Numbered from the stretch's first letter, positions 34,032 through 45,609 are shown. The stretch is 64,000 nucleotides of DNA from Tepidimonas charontis (GCF_007556685.1 NZ_VJON01000003.1:39601-103600), one strand, 5' to 3'. Notes: a model not told the origin generated them from the sequence alone. Numbers and translations are program-made.

Positions 34032-34718
34032 ATGCAGCAGCTCGTGCTCGATCTGGGGCTGGTGCCGGCGCCGTCGCTGGACAACTTCATCGCCCGTGGC
34101 AACGAGGCGGTGGTGGCGCATCTGCGTGAATGGTTGCAGGCACACCCGCGCGCGCCGCTGCCGATCTACCTGTGGGGGCCGCCGGGCAGTGGCAAGACGC
34201 ATCTGCTGCGCGCAGCCGCGCACGCGCTGGCCATGAGCGGCGACGCGGTGGGCTGGCTCGATGCGCGCACGACCACGCTACAGGCCTTCGATGAGGTGTG
34301 GTCGGTGGTGCTGCTTGATGATGTGCACGACTACACACCCCAGCAGCAAGCGGCAGCGTTCAATTGGTTGGTCAACGCGCAGTCGCCGACCAGCGGGCCG
34401 CAGCGCGCAGTGCTGGCCGCCGGCGACCGGCCACCGGCCGATTTGCCGCTGCGCGATGACCTGCGCTCGCGCCTGGGCTGGGGGCATGTGTTTCAATTGC
34501 GGCCGCTCGACGAGGCCGAGCGGCGCGCGGTGCTGCAGCGCGCCGCCGCTGCGCGCGGCATGGCGTTGCCAGACGAGGTGGTCGAGTACCTGCTGGCGCG
34601 CTTTGCCCGTGATCTGTCGAGCCTGATGGCGCTGCTGGAGCGGCTCGACGGGTACGCGCTGCGCACCCAGCGCGCCATCACCACGGCACTGGTGCGGGCG
34701 ATGTTGGCCGATGAGTGA
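34032..34718 (+). CDS. hda: DnaA regulatory inactivator Hda
   Basis: 228-residue AAA+ protein related to DnaA domain III. It begins MQQLVLDLGL, containing the beta-clamp-binding motif Q-L-x-L-x-L through which Hda acts with loaded clamp to hydrolyse DnaA-bound ATP. Walker A is WGPPGSGKTHLL (around 48-59) and Walker B VVLLDDVHDY. DRPPADLPLRDDLRSRLGWG is the sensor/arginine-finger region. A GTG six nt upstream is an alternative start. Confidence 0.93.
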   Translation: MQQLVLDLGLVPAPSLDNFIARGNEAVVAHLREWLQAHPRAPLPIYLWGPPGSGKTHLLRAAAHALAMSGDAVGWLDARTTTLQAFDEVWSVVLLDDVHDYTPQQQAAAFNWLVNAQSPTSGPQRAVLAAGDRPPADLPLRDDLRSRLGWGHVFQLRPLDEAERRAVLQRAAAARGMALPDEVVEYLLARFARDLSSLMALLERLDGYALRTQRAITTALVRAMLADE

Positions 34719-34755
34719 GCCGCCGGGGCGCCGCCACCGATCGAGGATTGATTGC

Positions 34756-35490
34756 ATGGGCGAAATCGCATCCACTCACGTTGCAGCGGCGGCCGCGGTC
34801 CCGCAGGGGCGCATCGGCGTGACACTGTTCGACTTGGACCACACCCTGCTGCCCCTGGACTCCGATCACGAGTGGGGGGTGTTCACCACCCGCATCGGGT
34901 GGACCGACGCCGAGGAGCACACGCGTCGCAACGACGCTTTTTACGCCGACTATCTGGCTGGGCGACTCGACATTCATGCCTACGCCCGCTTTGCCATCGA
35001 GGCCGTGCGTCAACGTGGCCCGCAGCAGGCGGCCGCAGCGCACGCGCGCTTCATGGATGAGGTCATCCGCCCGGCGCTGCAACCGCAAGCGCTGGCGCTG
35101 GTGCGCGCGCACCAGGCGCGCGGCGACCGGGTGGCCATCGTCACCGCCACCAACGAGTTCATCACGCGCCCGATCGCCGACGCTTTCGGCGTGGCGGATC
35201 TGATCGCGGTGGAGTTGGAGCGCGACGCCAGTGGCTGGTTTACCGGCGCCATCCGCGGCGTGCCGTCGTACCGCGACGGCAAGGTCACGCGCGTGCGGCA
35301 CTGGTTGCAAGCGCAAGGGCTGGATTGGGACGCGCGCGTGCACGTCACCGTGTATTCGGACTCCGACAACGATTTGCCGCTGCTGGAGCGCGCCGACGCG
35401 CCCGTGGCCACCAACCCGGGCGAGCGCCTGCGCGCGCTGGCGCGCGCGCGCGGCTGGCGTATCCTCGATCTGTTCGAGACGCATCCATGA
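34756..35490 (+). CDS. HAD-IB family phosphatase (SerB/CicA-like)
   Basis: 244-residue HAD hydrolase. Motif I is DLDHTLLPLDSD with Asp26 nucleophile and Asp28; motif II is IVTATNEF and motif III-IV VYSDSDNDLPLL. The architecture fits HAD subfamily IB, which includes phosphoserine phosphatases and CicA. The substrate is unknown. An ATG at 34711 overlapping hda would add 15 residues; the ATG at 34756 has GAGGA nearby. It overlaps pcnB by ATGA. Confidence 0.85.
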   Translation: MGEIASTHVAAAAAVPQGRIGVTLFDLDHTLLPLDSDHEWGVFTTRIGWTDAEEHTRRNDAFYADYLAGRLDIHAYARFAIEAVRQRGPQQAAAAHARFMDEVIRPALQPQALALVRAHQARGDRVAIVTATNEFITRPIADAFGVADLIAVELERDASGWFTGAIRGVPSYRDGKVTRVRHWLQAQGLDWDARVHVTVYSDSDNDLPLLERADAPVATNPGERLRALARARGWRILDLFETHP

Positions 35491-37154
35491 TCAAAACCCT
35501 GATTACCAAACTGCTGGACAAGGCCGTGCGACCGACGCTGAGGCGATCGCGCTTTGGCAAACGCCAAGACGTGCCGGTGAGTGTGCACGGCATCGACCCC
35601 GCGCTGGTCGATCCGCGTGCGGTGGAAGTGGTGCGCACCCTCAAGCGCGCCGGCTACCAGGCCTACATCGTCGGTGGCGCGGTGCGCGACCTGCTGCTGG
35701 GGCTGCGGCCCAAGGATTTCGATGTCGCCACCAACGCCACGCCCGAACAGGTCAAGGCGCTGTTTCGGCGCGCCTTCATCATTGGGCGGCGCTTTCGTAT
35801 CGTGCACGTGGTGTTTGGGCGCGGGCGTGAGCACGAGGTCATCGAGGTATCCACCTTTCGCGCCTACCTGGACCCCGCCAGTGCCGAACCGGTGGTGGGC
35901 GACGAGCGTGCCAAGCGTGCGCTGGCCGGCGTGGCGCTGGCGGTGGACGCCAGCGGCCGGGTGTTGCGCGACAACGTCTGGGGGCCGATCGAGCAAGACG
36001 CCGCGCGGCGCGACTTCACCATCAACGCCATGTACTACGACCCGGAGAGCGAGACCGTGGTCGATTTCCATCAGGGTATTCGCGACGCGCGCAAACGCGT
36101 GTTGCGCATGATCGGTGACCCGGCCACGCGCTACCGCGAAGACCCGGTGCGCGTCATCCGCGCCGTGCGCTTTGCCGCCAAGCTCAGCCGGCTCGGCTTC
36201 AAACTCGACGACAAGACGCGCGCCCCGATGGCCGCCGCCTTGCCCTTGCTCGCCGACGTGCCGCCCAGTCGTCTGTTCGATGAGATGCTCAAGTTGCTGC
36301 AGACCGGCCACGCCGTGGCCAGCGTGGAGGCGCTCAAAACGCACGGACTGGCGCGCGGCATCTACCCGTTGCTGGACCTGGTGGTGCAGCGCGGGGAAGA
36401 TCCCTTCGTGCGCACCGCACTGCAGGACACCGACCGCCGCGTCGCCGAGGGCAAGCCGGTGGCGCCCAGCTTCTTGCTCGCCTGTGTGCTGTGGCAGGAC
36501 GTGCGTCAGGCCTGGCAGCGGCGCCTGGGCGACGGCGTGCCGCCGTTTCCGGCTTTGGCCGACGCGGTGGACGAGGTGTTCGAGGCGCGTATCGGCGACG
36601 TCTCGGGTCGGGGCAAGCTCGGCGCCGATATGCGCGAGATCTGGATGATGCAACCGCGCTTTGACAAGCGCACCGGACAAAGCCCGTTCACCTTGGTGGA
36701 GCAGCCGCGCTTTCGTGCCGCCTTCGATTTCTTGCGCCTGCGCGCTCAAGTGGGCGAAGTGGAGGAGGAACTGGCGCACTGGTGGGATACCTTCGCCCAA
36801 GCAGGTGAGGCGGTGCGGCGCGACATGATCGAGGCCGTGCGGTTGGAGCAGCAACGCGCCAAAGGAGTGGGCAAGGGCGGCGGCAAGGGTCGGCAGCGGC
36901 GCACCGCCAGCGTGGCGGGCGGCAAGGCGGGGGCGCCGGACGCCAGCGATGGAGGGGCTGCGCCCGCAGCCGACCAGCGTGCGGCGGACGCTGCCGCAGA
37001 CGCCACCCCCGCAGGTGCCGACGACGGGCCCGCTGGTGGCGGCGAGCCGGGTGCGGCAGCGCCGCGCAAACGCCGTCGGCGCCGCCGTAAACCAGCGGGC
37101 GGGGATACCAGCGATGGGCGTGACGCCAGCGCGGCCAATGGCGATGCGGGCTGA
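35487..37154 (+). CDS. pcnB: Poly(A) polymerase I with Arg/Lys-rich tail
   Basis: 555-residue class II nucleotidyltransferase adding 3' poly(A) tails to [16 protein letters not shown] (about 61-73) and KDFDV (metal Asp77, Asp79) are catalytic; [30 protein letters not shown] and [13 protein letters not shown] mark PcnB rather than tRNA CCA-adding enzyme. From about residue 455 a low-complexity Gly/Ala/Asp region ends in a cluster of eight basic residues ([10 protein letters not shown]). The tail makes it about 90 residues longer than E. coli PcnB (465). Confidence 0.94.
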   Translation: MIKTLITKLLDKAVRPTLRRSRFGKRQDVPVSVHGIDPALVDPRAVEVVRTLKRAGYQAYIVGGAVRDLLLGLRPKDFDVATNATPEQVKALFRRAFIIGRRFRIVHVVFGRGREHEVIEVSTFRAYLDPASAEPVVGDERAKRALAGVALAVDASGRVLRDNVWGPIEQDAARRDFTINAMYYDPESETVVDFHQGIRDARKRVLRMIGDPATRYREDPVRVIRAVRFAAKLSRLGFKLDDKTRAPMAAALPLLADVPPSRLFDEMLKLLQTGHAVASVEALKTHGLARGIYPLLDLVVQRGEDPFVRTALQDTDRRVAEGKPVAPSFLLACVLWQDVRQAWQRRLGDGVPPFPALADAVDEVFEARIGDVSGRGKLGADMREIWMMQPRFDKRTGQSPFTLVEQPRFRAAFDFLRLRAQVGEVEEELAHWWDTFAQAGEAVRRDMIEAVRLEQQRAKGVGKGGGKGRQRRTASVAGGKAGAPDASDGGAAPAADQRAADAAADATPAGADDGPAGGGEPGAAAPRKRRRRRRKPAGGDTSDGRDASAANGDAG

Positions 37155-37179
37155 GCGTGCTGGGCCGACGGTCTGCGTC

Positions 37180-37689
37180 ATGCCGCCGTCTTGGTCCGAT
37201 GCCGACGCCCGCGCCCCCGTGACCGCGTATGTGGGCCTGGGGGCCAATCTGGGCGACCCAGCGCAGACGCTGGGCGCGGCATTGCGCGCGCTCGCCAACA
37301 CCCCTGGCATTCGGTTGCTGCAGGCGTCGAGTCTTTATCGCACGGCGCCGCTGCAGGCCAGCGGTCCCGATTATCTGAACGCCGTCGCCGCGCTGCGCAC
37401 GACGCTGACGGCGCCGGCCCTGCTGGCGGTGTTGCACGCCGTCGAATACGCGCACGGGCGCCAACGGCCCTACCGCAACGCGCCGCGCACGCTGGACCTG
37501 GACCTGCTGCTGTACGGCCAGGCGCGCATCGATTCGCCCACGCTGACCGTGCCGCACCCGCGCCTGTGGCAGCGTGCCTTCGTGCTGGTGCCCCTGCACG
37601 AAATCGCGCCGGCGCTGGTCGATGCGGCGGCGCTGGCCGCGGTGGCCGGGCAAACCATCGAGCGCGTGGACCATCCTCCTCTGTTCTGA
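37180..37689 (+). CDS. folK: 2-amino-4-hydroxy-6-hydroxymethyldihydropteridine pyrophosphokinase
   Basis: 169-residue HPPK of folate synthesis. [37 protein letters not shown] and [18 protein letters not shown] (metal-binding Asp pair) are diagnostic. The start is an ATG 25 nt after pcnB; a longer version from 37138 would overlap pcnB. pcnB-folK pairing is widespread in proteobacteria. Confidence 0.95.
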   Translation: MPPSWSDADARAPVTAYVGLGANLGDPAQTLGAALRALANTPGIRLLQASSLYRTAPLQASGPDYLNAVAALRTTLTAPALLAVLHAVEYAHGRQRPYRNAPRTLDLDLLLYGQARIDSPTLTVPHPRLWQRAFVLVPLHEIAPALVDAAALAAVAGQTIERVDHPPLF

Positions 37690-37831
37690 ACACGCCGCAG
37701 CCGCCATTGGCTGCCGAGCGCGCGGGTGGCGCCACGCCCCCTCGGGCGCACCGGGTGCGCGGATCGCGCATCGGCAGCAGCGTGTCGCGAGGTGGCATCA
37801 CCCCTGCGGGTGGCGCCCCCGCGGCTAGCCT

Positions 37832-38470
37832 TCACGGCGCCAGCCGCTCGCGCACCCAAGCGCCATCGACGCGGCGATAGCGCAGCCGGTCATGCAGGCG
37901 GCTTTTGCGGCCTTGCCAGAATTCCCAGGTATCGGGCACGAGGCGGTAGCCGCCCCAGTGCGGCGGACGTGGCGGGTGCAGCAAAAACTGCGCCGCATAT
38001 TTCGCGGCGTTGGCCACCAGCACGCTGCGGTTTTCGATCACTTGGCTCTGCGGGCTGGCCCAGGCGCCGATGCGGTGGTCCAGCGGTCGGCTGGCGAAGT
38101 ATGCGTCGCTTTCCTCGGCGCTGACTTTTTCCACCACCCCCTCGATGCGCACCACGCGCTCCAGCTCCACCCAGTGAAACTGCAGCGCTGCGTACGGATT
38201 GCCGGCCAGTTCCCGGCCCTTGCGGCTGTCGTAGTTCGTGTACCAAACGATGCCGCGCTCGTCGTAGCCCTTGATGAGCACCACGCGTGTGCTGGGGCGC
38301 AGATCGCTGCCCACGGTGGCCAGCGTCATCGCATTGGGCTCGGGCAGCTCGGCGCGCAGGGCCTCCTGCAGCCACTGGTCGAACTGCTGCAGCGGATCCG
38401 GGTGCGAGGCTTCCTCGCTCAGCTCGGCTTTCTCGTAACTTTTGCGCAAATCGGCGATGGACGGTTTCAT
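37832..38470 (-). CDS. pdxH: Pyridoxamine 5'-phosphate oxidase
   Basis: 212-residue FMN enzyme making pyridoxal 5'-phosphate. [56 protein letters not shown] and the C-terminal [10 protein letters not shown] (ending V-R-E-R-L-A-P) are typical. It is divergent from the DUF177 gene across 41 bp; the minus-strand CATACT ending 6 nt before the ATG may be its -10 box. pdxA and pdxJ of the same pathway are elsewhere in the window. Confidence 0.95.
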   Translation of the reverse strand: MKPSIADLRKSYEKAELSEEASHPDPLQQFDQWLQEALRAELPEPNAMTLATVGSDLRPSTRVVLIKGYDERGIVWYTNYDSRKGRELAGNPYAALQFHWVELERVVRIEGVVEKVSAEESDAYFASRPLDHRIGAWASPQSQVIENRSVLVANAAKYAAQFLLHPPRPPHWGGYRLVPDTWEFWQGRKSRLHDRLRYRRVDGAWVRERLAP

Positions 38471-38476
38471 GGGCAC

Positions 38477-38482
38477 AGTATG
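38477..38482 (-). promoter_or_regulatory. -10-like hexamer 6 nt before pdxH
   Basis: Minus-strand CATACT, one mismatch from TATACT, ends 6 nt before the ATG, with no Shine-Dalgarno between. It fits the close-set promoter pattern seen for murJ, hisD and nif3. Confidence 0.3.
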
Positions 38483-38499
38483 GCACGGTCCCGTGCGCC

Positions 38500-38505
38500 G
38501 ATAAT
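38500..38505 (+). promoter_or_regulatory. -10-like hexamer 6 nt before the DUF177 gene
   Basis: GATAAT ends 6 nt before the ATG at 38512. Together with the opposing pdxH box it packs both promoters into a 41-bp gap. No Shine-Dalgarno is present. Confidence 0.35.
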
Positions 38506-38511
38506 CGCGCC

Positions 38512-39159
38512 ATGGCATCCCCGACCATGACCTCCGAGCCCATCGATTGGATCGACCTGGAGGCGCTGACGCGCCGCAGCGACGCCTTGGCGGGCGTCTA
38601 TGCGCTGGACCATCTGCCGCGCGTGCTGCTCGATGCGCCGGCGCTTGCGGGGCGGGAGCACGCCCTGGTGCAGTGGCGGGTGCACGCCGAGTGGCGCGAT
38701 CCGCCAGCGGCCGTGGCGGCGGCGTGGCGCGCGCTGGGTGGCACGCGTGCTGTGCGTGCTGTGGTACCACGCCAGCTTTGGCTGCGGGTGCAGGCGCAAG
38801 GGGCGTTGCCGCTGGTGTGTCAACGCTGCCTGGAGCCGTACTGGGAGCCGGTGCAGCTCGACCGCTGGTTTCGCTTCGTGGCCGATGAGGCCACGGCCCT
38901 GGCCGAAGACGACACCTGCGAGGAAGACCTGCTGGTGCATCAGGGGCCGCGCTTCGATCTGCGCACGCTGGTGGAGGACGAGTTGCTGCTGGCGGCTCCT
39001 TTGGTGCCGCGGCACGGCGCCTGTCCGCACCCGCTGCCCTTGGCGCACGGCGACCGTCTGCACACCGACGGGCCGGCAGCCGACGACGATGGCGCGCCGC
39101 CAGCCGCGCCGCGTCGGCCCTTGGCCGCACTGGCCGCGTTGAAGCGCCCCGTGCGTTGA
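38512..39159 (+). CDS. yceD: DUF177 (YceD) protein
   Basis: 215-residue YceD/DUF177 protein. [25 protein letters not shown] and the acidic [21 protein letters not shown] with a further Cys are the family features; the Cys-x2-Cys may bind metal. The gene precedes rpmF in most bacteria and the plant homologue is linked to 23S rRNA accumulation, so a ribosome-assembly role is likely. The last 50 residues are Asp/Pro/Ala-rich. Confidence 0.88.
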   Translation: MASPTMTSEPIDWIDLEALTRRSDALAGVYALDHLPRVLLDAPALAGREHALVQWRVHAEWRDPPAAVAAAWRALGGTRAVRAVVPRQLWLRVQAQGALPLVCQRCLEPYWEPVQLDRWFRFVADEATALAEDDTCEEDLLVHQGPRFDLRTLVEDELLLAAPLVPRHGACPHPLPLAHGDRLHTDGPAADDDGAPPAAPRRPLAALAALKRPVR

Positions 39160-39243
39160 GCGGCGGGCGGCGCCTCCGCGGCGGTCGGCGGCATGGCAAT
39201 CGGCACGCCCCGCACGGTGTGCCCCGGTATTTCGTGCGGGCGC

Positions 39244-39249
39244 TATAAT
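39244..39249 (+). promoter_or_regulatory. -10 box (TATAAT) before rpmF
   Basis: A perfect TATAAT 39 nt before the rpmF ATG in a 129-bp gap. No -35 hexamer with good match lies 16-18 bp upstream. It could drive rpmF-plsX-fabHDG. Confidence 0.5.
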
Positions 39250-39288
39250 CGAAGGTTTTACGTCTGATCCCAATTCCAGGAACCGATC

Positions 39289-39471
39289 ATGGCCGTTCAG
39301 CAGAACAAGAAGTCGCCGTCCAAGCGCGGCATGCACCGCTCGCACCAGGCGCTGTCGGTGCCGGGTATCGCCGTCGAGCCGACGACGGGGGAAGCCCATC
39401 TGCGTCACCACATCAGCCCCAACGGCTTTTATCGCGGCCGTCAGGTGCTCAAGAACAAGTCCGAGGCATAA
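39289..39471 (+). CDS. rpmF: 50S ribosomal protein L32
   Basis: 60-residue L32. [20 protein letters not shown] and [17 protein letters not shown] are diagnostic. It has no CxxC zinc motifs, so it is the zinc-independent form. AGGAA precedes the ATG. The order yceD-rpmF-plsX-fabH is conserved widely. Confidence 0.98.
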   Translation: MAVQQNKKSPSKRGMHRSHQALSVPGIAVEPTTGEAHLRHHISPNGFYRGRQVLKNKSEA

Positions 39472-39525
39472 CACCGCTGTTGGCAGCGGCGGGGCGGCGG
39501 CGCCGTGCCCGCGCTCGCGCGTGGC

Positions 39526-40581
39526 GTGTCCGTGATCCGCATCGCCGTCGATTGCATGGGGGGCGACTTCGGCCCCGCCGTCACCGTGCCAGCCTGCGCC
39601 GCCTTCGCGGCGGCATGTCCGCAGGCGCAGTTGCTGCTCGTCGGACAGCCGCAGGCTCTGGCTGCGTTACCCGCGGCGCTCAGCCCCGATCGGTGCCGGG
39701 TGGTGCCGGCGTCGGAGGTCGTCACCATGGACGATCCGGTCGAGGTGGCACTGCGGCGCAAAAAAGATTCCTCGATGCGGGTGGCCATCGCCCAAGTCAA
39801 AGACGGTGCGGCCGATGTGGCGGTTTCGGCGGGCAACACCGGCGCCTTGATGGCCATCGCCCGCTACGTGCTCAAGACCTTGGACGGCATCGACCGCCCG
39901 GCCATCGCCACCCAGCTGCCCAACGCGGCCGGCGGGGCCACCACGGTGCTCGATCTGGGGGCCAACGTCGACTGCAGCGCCGAGCACTTGTTGCAGTTTG
40001 CGCTGATGGGCTCGGCGTTGGTGGCCGCCGGCGGACGCGACAATCCCAGCGTCGGCCTGCTCAATATCGGCGAAGAAGTCATCAAGGGCAACGAGGTCAT
40101 CAAGCGCGCCGGGCAGCTGTTGCGCGAGGCGGCCGCACGCGGTTTGCTCAACTTCTACGGCAACGTCGAGGGCAACGATATCTTCAAGGGTACGACCGAT
40201 ATCGTGGTGTGCGATGGCTTCGTCGGCAACGTGGCGCTGAAAACCAGCGAGGGCTTGGCCAGCATGATCGGCGCCTTCTTGCGTGAGGAGTTCAGCCGCG
40301 GCTGGTATGCGCGGGCGGTGGCAGCGGCCGCCTGGCCGGTGCTGATGCGCTTGAAGCGCCGCGTCGATCACCGGCGCTACAACGGGGCGGCGCTGCTGGG
40401 CCTGCGTGGGCTGGTGTTCAAGAGCCACGGCGCAGCGGACGTCTTCGCTTTCGAGCAGGCCCTGCGGCGGGCGTATGATGCGGCCCACGCGGGGTTGCTC
40501 GACCGAGTGCAGCACCGCATCGCGCCCACATTGGCGTGGCTGCAGACCATGCCAGTGGCGCCTTCCCCCGCTTGTCCTTGA
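39526..40581 (+). CDS. plsX: Phosphate acyltransferase PlsX
   Basis: About 351-residue enzyme making acyl-phosphate from acyl-ACP for phospholipid synthesis. [44 protein letters not shown] and [27 protein letters not shown] are typical. Start codon is uncertain: GTGs at 39505, 39526 and 39532 are in frame; 39526 gives an N-terminus nearest the family. It lies 55 nt after rpmF. Confidence 0.93.
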   Translation: MSVIRIAVDCMGGDFGPAVTVPACAAFAAACPQAQLLLVGQPQALAALPAALSPDRCRVVPASEVVTMDDPVEVALRRKKDSSMRVAIAQVKDGAADVAVSAGNTGALMAIARYVLKTLDGIDRPAIATQLPNAAGGATTVLDLGANVDCSAEHLLQFALMGSALVAAGGRDNPSVGLLNIGEEVIKGNEVIKRAGQLLREAAARGLLNFYGNVEGNDIFKGTTDIVVCDGFVGNVALKTSEGLASMIGAFLREEFSRGWYARAVAAAAWPVLMRLKRRVDHRRYNGAALLGLRGLVFKSHGAADVFAFEQALRRAYDAAHAGLLDRVQHRIAPTLAWLQTMPVAPSPACP

Positions 40582-40625
40582 GGGGCGCTCGAGGCGCCCC
40601 GGCTTGACCGAAAGATCGATCGTCG

Positions 40626-41645
40626 ATGAGCCTGTACGCCCGCATCACGGGAACCGGCAGTGCGCTGCCGCCCAAACGCCTGACCAACGAAGACATGGTG
40701 TCGCTGCTGGCGGCGCGCGGTTTGCAGACCAGCGATGACTGGATCGTCGAGCGCACCGGCATTCGCGCGCGCCATTTCGTCGAGGGTGACACCCAGGCGA
40801 GCGACTTGGCGCTGACGGCCAGTCTGCGGGCGTTGCAGGCGGCGGGTCGCCAGCCGCACGAGGTGGACTTGATCGTCGTCGCCACCTCGACCCCTGACAT
40901 GGTGTTTCCCTCCACCGCCACCATCGTGCAGCGCAAGCTGCACGAAGCCGCGCAGGCGCACGGCGGACAGGGGCCGATCGGCGCGCCCGCCTTCGATCTG
41001 CAGGCGGTCTGCACCGGCTTCATTTATGCGCTGACCGTGGCCGACGCCTTGATCCGCACCGGCAGCGCGCGCTGCGCACTGGTGGTGGGAGCCGAGGTGT
41101 TTTCGCGCATCCTAGACTTCGACGACCGCACCACCTGTGTGCTGTTTGGCGATGGCGCCGGCGCGGTGGTGTTGGAGGCCACCGAGCACGATGGCCGCGG
41201 CGCGGGCGTGCTGGCCACCGATGTGCACGCCGATGGCCGGCACACCGGCATTCTGTGCGTGCCGGGCACGGTGGCCGGCGGCCATGTGCTGGGCGAGCCG
41301 CTGCTGCGCATGGACGGACAGGCGGTCTTCAAACTCGCCGTCGGCGTGCTGGAGGAAACCGCCCGCACCACGCTGGCCAAAGCGGGGCTGTCCGAAGCCG
41401 ACATCGACTGGCTGATCCCCCACCAAGCCAACATCCGCATCATGCAAAGCACGGCGCGCAAGCTCAAGTTGCCGATGGAGCGCGTGGTGGTGACGGTGGA
41501 CCAGCACGGCAACACGTCGGCGGCATCCATCCCGCTGGCGCTGGACCACGCGGTGCGCGCCGGTATGGTGCGCCCGGGCCAGCTGTTGCTGCTGGAGGGG
41601 GTGGGGGGCGGCTTCACGTGGGGCTCGGCCCTGGTGCGGTATTGA
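40626..41645 (+). CDS. fabH: Beta-ketoacyl-ACP synthase III
   Basis: 339-residue KAS III condensing acetyl-CoA with malonyl-ACP. The triad is Cys129 (QAVCTGF), His in [10 protein letters not shown] and Asn in [21 protein letters not shown] binds the CoA adenine. The catalytic Cys is 17 residues later than in E. coli (Cys112) owing to extra residues around [18 protein letters not shown] and the N-terminal region; the protein is about 20 residues longer. Confidence 0.95.
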   Translation: MSLYARITGTGSALPPKRLTNEDMVSLLAARGLQTSDDWIVERTGIRARHFVEGDTQASDLALTASLRALQAAGRQPHEVDLIVVATSTPDMVFPSTATIVQRKLHEAAQAHGGQGPIGAPAFDLQAVCTGFIYALTVADALIRTGSARCALVVGAEVFSRILDFDDRTTCVLFGDGAGAVVLEATEHDGRGAGVLATDVHADGRHTGILCVPGTVAGGHVLGEPLLRMDGQAVFKLAVGVLEETARTTLAKAGLSEADIDWLIPHQANIRIMQSTARKLKLPMERVVVTVDQHGNTSAASIPLALDHAVRAGMVRPGQLLLLEGVGGGFTWGSALVRY

Positions 41646-41664
41646 ACAGACACGGATCACGAAG

Positions 41665-42618
41665 ATGACGGCATGTGCATTCGTTTTTCCCGGGCAGGGC
41701 TCGCAATCGGTGGGCATGCTCGATGCGTGGGGGGATCACCCTGCGGTGCGCGCGACGCTGCAAGAGGCGTCAGATGCGCTCGGGGAGGACATCGGCCGCT
41801 TGATCCGCGAAGGACCGAAAGAAGCCTTGGCACTGACCACCAATACCCAGCCGGTGATGTTGGTGGCCGGGGTGGCAGCCTGGCGGGTCTGGAAGGCCGA
41901 GGGCGGCGCCGACCCCGTTGCCATGGCGGGGCATTCGCTGGGTGAGTACAGCGCGTTGGTCGCCGCCGGGGCGCTGACGCTGGCCGAGGCCGCGCCACTG
42001 GTGCGCTTTCGCGCCCAGGCCATGCAGCAAGCGGTGCCGGTGGGTGCGGGGGCCATGGCCGCCATCCTGGGGCTGGACGCCGACGCCGTGCGCGCCGGCT
42101 GCGCCGAAGCCCAGGCGCAATTTGCTCCCGACAGTGGCGAAGTGGTGGAGGCGGTCAACTTCAACGATCCGCTGCAGACCGTGATCGCCGGCACCAAGGC
42201 TGCCGTGGACAAGGCCTGCGAGGTGCTCAAGGCGCGCGGTGCACGGCGCGCGTTGCCGCTGCCGGTGTCGGCGCCGTTTCACTCCAGCCTGATGCGTCCC
42301 GCCGCCGAAGCCCTGCGCGAGCGGCTGGCCAGCGTCGCCTTGCAACCGCCACGCATCCCGGTGGTCAACAACATCGACGTGGCGGCGGAGACCGACCCGG
42401 CGCGCATTCGCGACGCCCTGGTGCGTCAAGCCGCCGGGCCGGTGCGGTGGGTGGAGTGCGTGCGTGCGCTGCGCGCGCGCGGAGTGCACACGGTGGTCGA
42501 GTGCGGCCCGGGCAAGGTGCTGACCGGAATGACGCAGCGCATCGATCCCACCTTGCAAGCCTTGGCCTTGTACGATCCGGCTACACTGGCTGCGGTACGC
42601 GCGGCGCTGTCGGTTTGA
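41665..42618 (+). CDS. fabD: Malonyl-CoA:ACP transacylase
   Basis: 317-residue FabD loading malonyl groups onto ACP. The active Ser91 is in AGHSLGEYSAL, the arginine and catalytic histidine in FRAQAMQQAVP and SAPFHSSLMRPA. FVFPGQGSQSVGM begins the protein. It lies 19 nt after fabH; fabG follows after 102 nt. Confidence 0.96.
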   Translation: MTACAFVFPGQGSQSVGMLDAWGDHPAVRATLQEASDALGEDIGRLIREGPKEALALTTNTQPVMLVAGVAAWRVWKAEGGADPVAMAGHSLGEYSALVAAGALTLAEAAPLVRFRAQAMQQAVPVGAGAMAAILGLDADAVRAGCAEAQAQFAPDSGEVVEAVNFNDPLQTVIAGTKAAVDKACEVLKARGARRALPLPVSAPFHSSLMRPAAEALRERLASVALQPPRIPVVNNIDVAAETDPARIRDALVRQAAGPVRWVECVRALRARGVHTVVECGPGKVLTGMTQRIDPTLQALALYDPATLAAVRAALSV

Positions 42619-42720
42619 CGAACATCGCGGCGGCAGCGCGTCGCGTCGGTGGCGTGGCGCCTGGCCGCGCAGCGCCGCAGGCCAGACGCGGCGCCATACC
42701 CAATGGAGGTAAACACATCG

Positions 42721-43798
<1,078 letters not shown>

Positions 43799-43804
43799 GC
43801 CTGC

Positions 43805-45049
43805 ATGAGCCGCCGCCGTGTCGTCGTGACCGGTCTGGGCTGCGTCAGCCCCGTGGGCAACACGGTGCAGGAAGCCTGGACCCATGTGCTTGCCGGTCGC
43901 TCGGGCATCGATCGCATCACCAAGTTCGACGCCAGTGCGTTTGCCTGCCAAATCGCCGGTGAGGTGCGTGACTTCGCACTCGAAGCCTATCTGCCGGCCA
44001 AAGAGGCGCGCACCATGGATACCTTCATCCACTACGGTATCGCCGCCGCGGCGCAAGCCGTGGCCGACGCAGGTCTGCCGGTGGGTGAGGCGTTGTCCGA
44101 AGAGCAGGCGTGCCGCATCGGCTGCGTGATCGGCTCGGGCATCGGCGGCTTGCCGCTCATCGAGGCCACCCATACCGAGCTCATCAACCGCGGGCCGCGC
44201 CGCATTTCGCCCTTCTTCGTGCCGGCGTCCATCATCAACATGGTCTCGGGCCATGTGTCGATGCGCTATGGCTTCAAGGGGCCGAACCTGGCCGTGGTGA
44301 CGGCGTGCACCACCGGGCTGCACTGCATCGGCGAAGGCGCTCGTCTGATCGAGTACGGTGACGCCGACGTCGTCATCGCGGGCGGCACCGAGGCCACCGT
44401 GTCGCCGTTGGGCATCGGCGGCTTTGCCGCGATGCGGGCGCTGTCCACGCGCAACGACGCGCCGCAAGCCGCCTCGCGCCCGTTCGACAAGGGGCGTGAT
44501 GGCTTCGTGCTGGGCGAAGGTGCGGGCGTGCTGGTGCTGGAAGCGTACGAGCACGCCCAGGCGCGCGGCGCGCGCATTTACGCTGAGTTGGCCGGCTACG
44601 GGATGAGCGCCGACGCCGGACACATGACGGCGCCCAACATGGACGGTCCGCGCCGCGCCATGCTCAACGCCTTGCGCAACGCCGGCCTCAATCCCGACCA
44701 GGTGGACTACGTCAACGCCCACGGCACCTCCACCCCGCTGGGTGACGTCAATGAAACCCATGCCATCAAGGCCGCCTTGGGCGAGCACGCGCGGCGTGTC
44801 GTCGTCAGCTCCACCAAATCGATGACCGGGCATTTGCTCGGTGGCGCCGGCGGTCTGGAGAGCGTCTTCACGGTGCTGGCGGTCTATCACCAGACCATCC
44901 CGCCCACCATCAATTTGGACGATCCCGACCCCGAGTGCGACTTGGACTACTGCGCGCACACGGCGCGGCAGGCGCGCATCGAGGTGGCCCTGAAGAACAA
45001 TTTCGGCTTCGGCGGTACCAACGGCACGCTGGTCTTCAAGCGCGTCTGA
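43805..45049 (+). CDS. fabF: Beta-ketoacyl-ACP synthase II
   Basis: 414-residue KAS II elongating fatty acids. Cys168 in [11 protein letters not shown], histidines in [11 protein letters not shown] and [15 protein letters not shown], and [12 protein letters not shown] at the C-terminus are complete. It begins 6 nt after acpP and its stop shares one base with the next start (TGATG), so the following gene is likely translated by re-initiation. Confidence 0.97.
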   Translation: MSRRRVVVTGLGCVSPVGNTVQEAWTHVLAGRSGIDRITKFDASAFACQIAGEVRDFALEAYLPAKEARTMDTFIHYGIAAAAQAVADAGLPVGEALSEEQACRIGCVIGSGIGGLPLIEATHTELINRGPRRISPFFVPASIINMVSGHVSMRYGFKGPNLAVVTACTTGLHCIGEGARLIEYGDADVVIAGGTEATVSPLGIGGFAAMRALSTRNDAPQAASRPFDKGRDGFVLGEGAGVLVLEAYEHAQARGARIYAELAGYGMSADAGHMTAPNMDGPRRAMLNALRNAGLNPDQVDYVNAHGTSTPLGDVNETHAIKAALGEHARRVVVSSTKSMTGHLLGGAGGLESVFTVLAVYHQTIPPTINLDDPDPECDLDYCAHTARQARIEVALKNNFGFGGTNGTLVFKRV

Positions 45050-45609
45050 TGGTCGGGGGCGGCGCCGTGGCGCCAATGGGCTGCGTCGTCCCGGTGGGTG
45101 CACCGACGCTGCAGCGCCGGCTGCAGCGCGCAGCGCCGGTGGCTGTTTTCGCGCCGATGTTGGTGTGGGCCTACCTGACTCCGGGGGCGCTGCCCGGCGC
45201 GTGGTGGTGGGGATGTCTGGGGGCGCTGATGTGGTGGGGGTGGTCGCTGTGGGCCGCCCGCGCGCCGGCGTGGACGGCGCTGCGGCTGCCCGCCCCAGCG
45301 GCGGTCGCCTCATCCCCGCCCGTCGTCCGTGCCGCCGGTCACCGCATGCTTGTGCAGCCGTGTGCATGGGCGATCGGGCCAGCGTGGCCGCGCGGCCTGC
45401 CGCTGGCGTCCCTGCATGTGGTCTGGGACGCGGAAGACGCGCTGCTGTTGCGCGCCGTGGGGCAGGACGGCCGCGTGCTGTGGGGCTGGCTCGCCCGTGA
45501 GGCGTTGCCGCCGGATGCGCCGCTGACTTGGGAGCAGGTGCGGCGCGCACTCGTCACGGGCGGGGCATTTCGATCGGCTATATTCGATCACCCCGCTCAC
45601 ATGCCATGA
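45049..45609 (+). CDS. Hypothetical two-helix membrane protein between fabF and rpoE
   Basis: 186-residue protein of no family I can name with certainty. Two hydrophobic helices (about residues 30-66, Trp-rich: AWWWGCLGALMWWGW) separated by a short turn are followed by a soluble C-terminal half containing LHVVWDAEDALLLRAVGQDGRVLWGW. The layout resembles YgfX/CptA-type proteins (two helices then a small soluble part), but sequence support is weak. It overlaps fabF by 1 nt and rpoE by 4 nt and so is locked into both genes' translation. Confidence 0.6.
   Translation: MVGGGAVAPMGCVVPVGAPTLQRRLQRAAPVAVFAPMLVWAYLTPGALPGAWWWGCLGALMWWGWSLWAARAPAWTALRLPAPAAVASSPPVVRAAGHRMLVQPCAWAIGPAWPRGLPLASLHVVWDAEDALLLRAVGQDGRVLWGWLAREALPPDAPLTWEQVRRALVTGGAFRSAIFDHPAHMP

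Noticed and set aside
37690..37831. Mobile-element remnant between converging folK and pdxH
   Set aside because: I see no inverted-repeat ends, target duplication or transposase fragment; it is GC-rich spacer.
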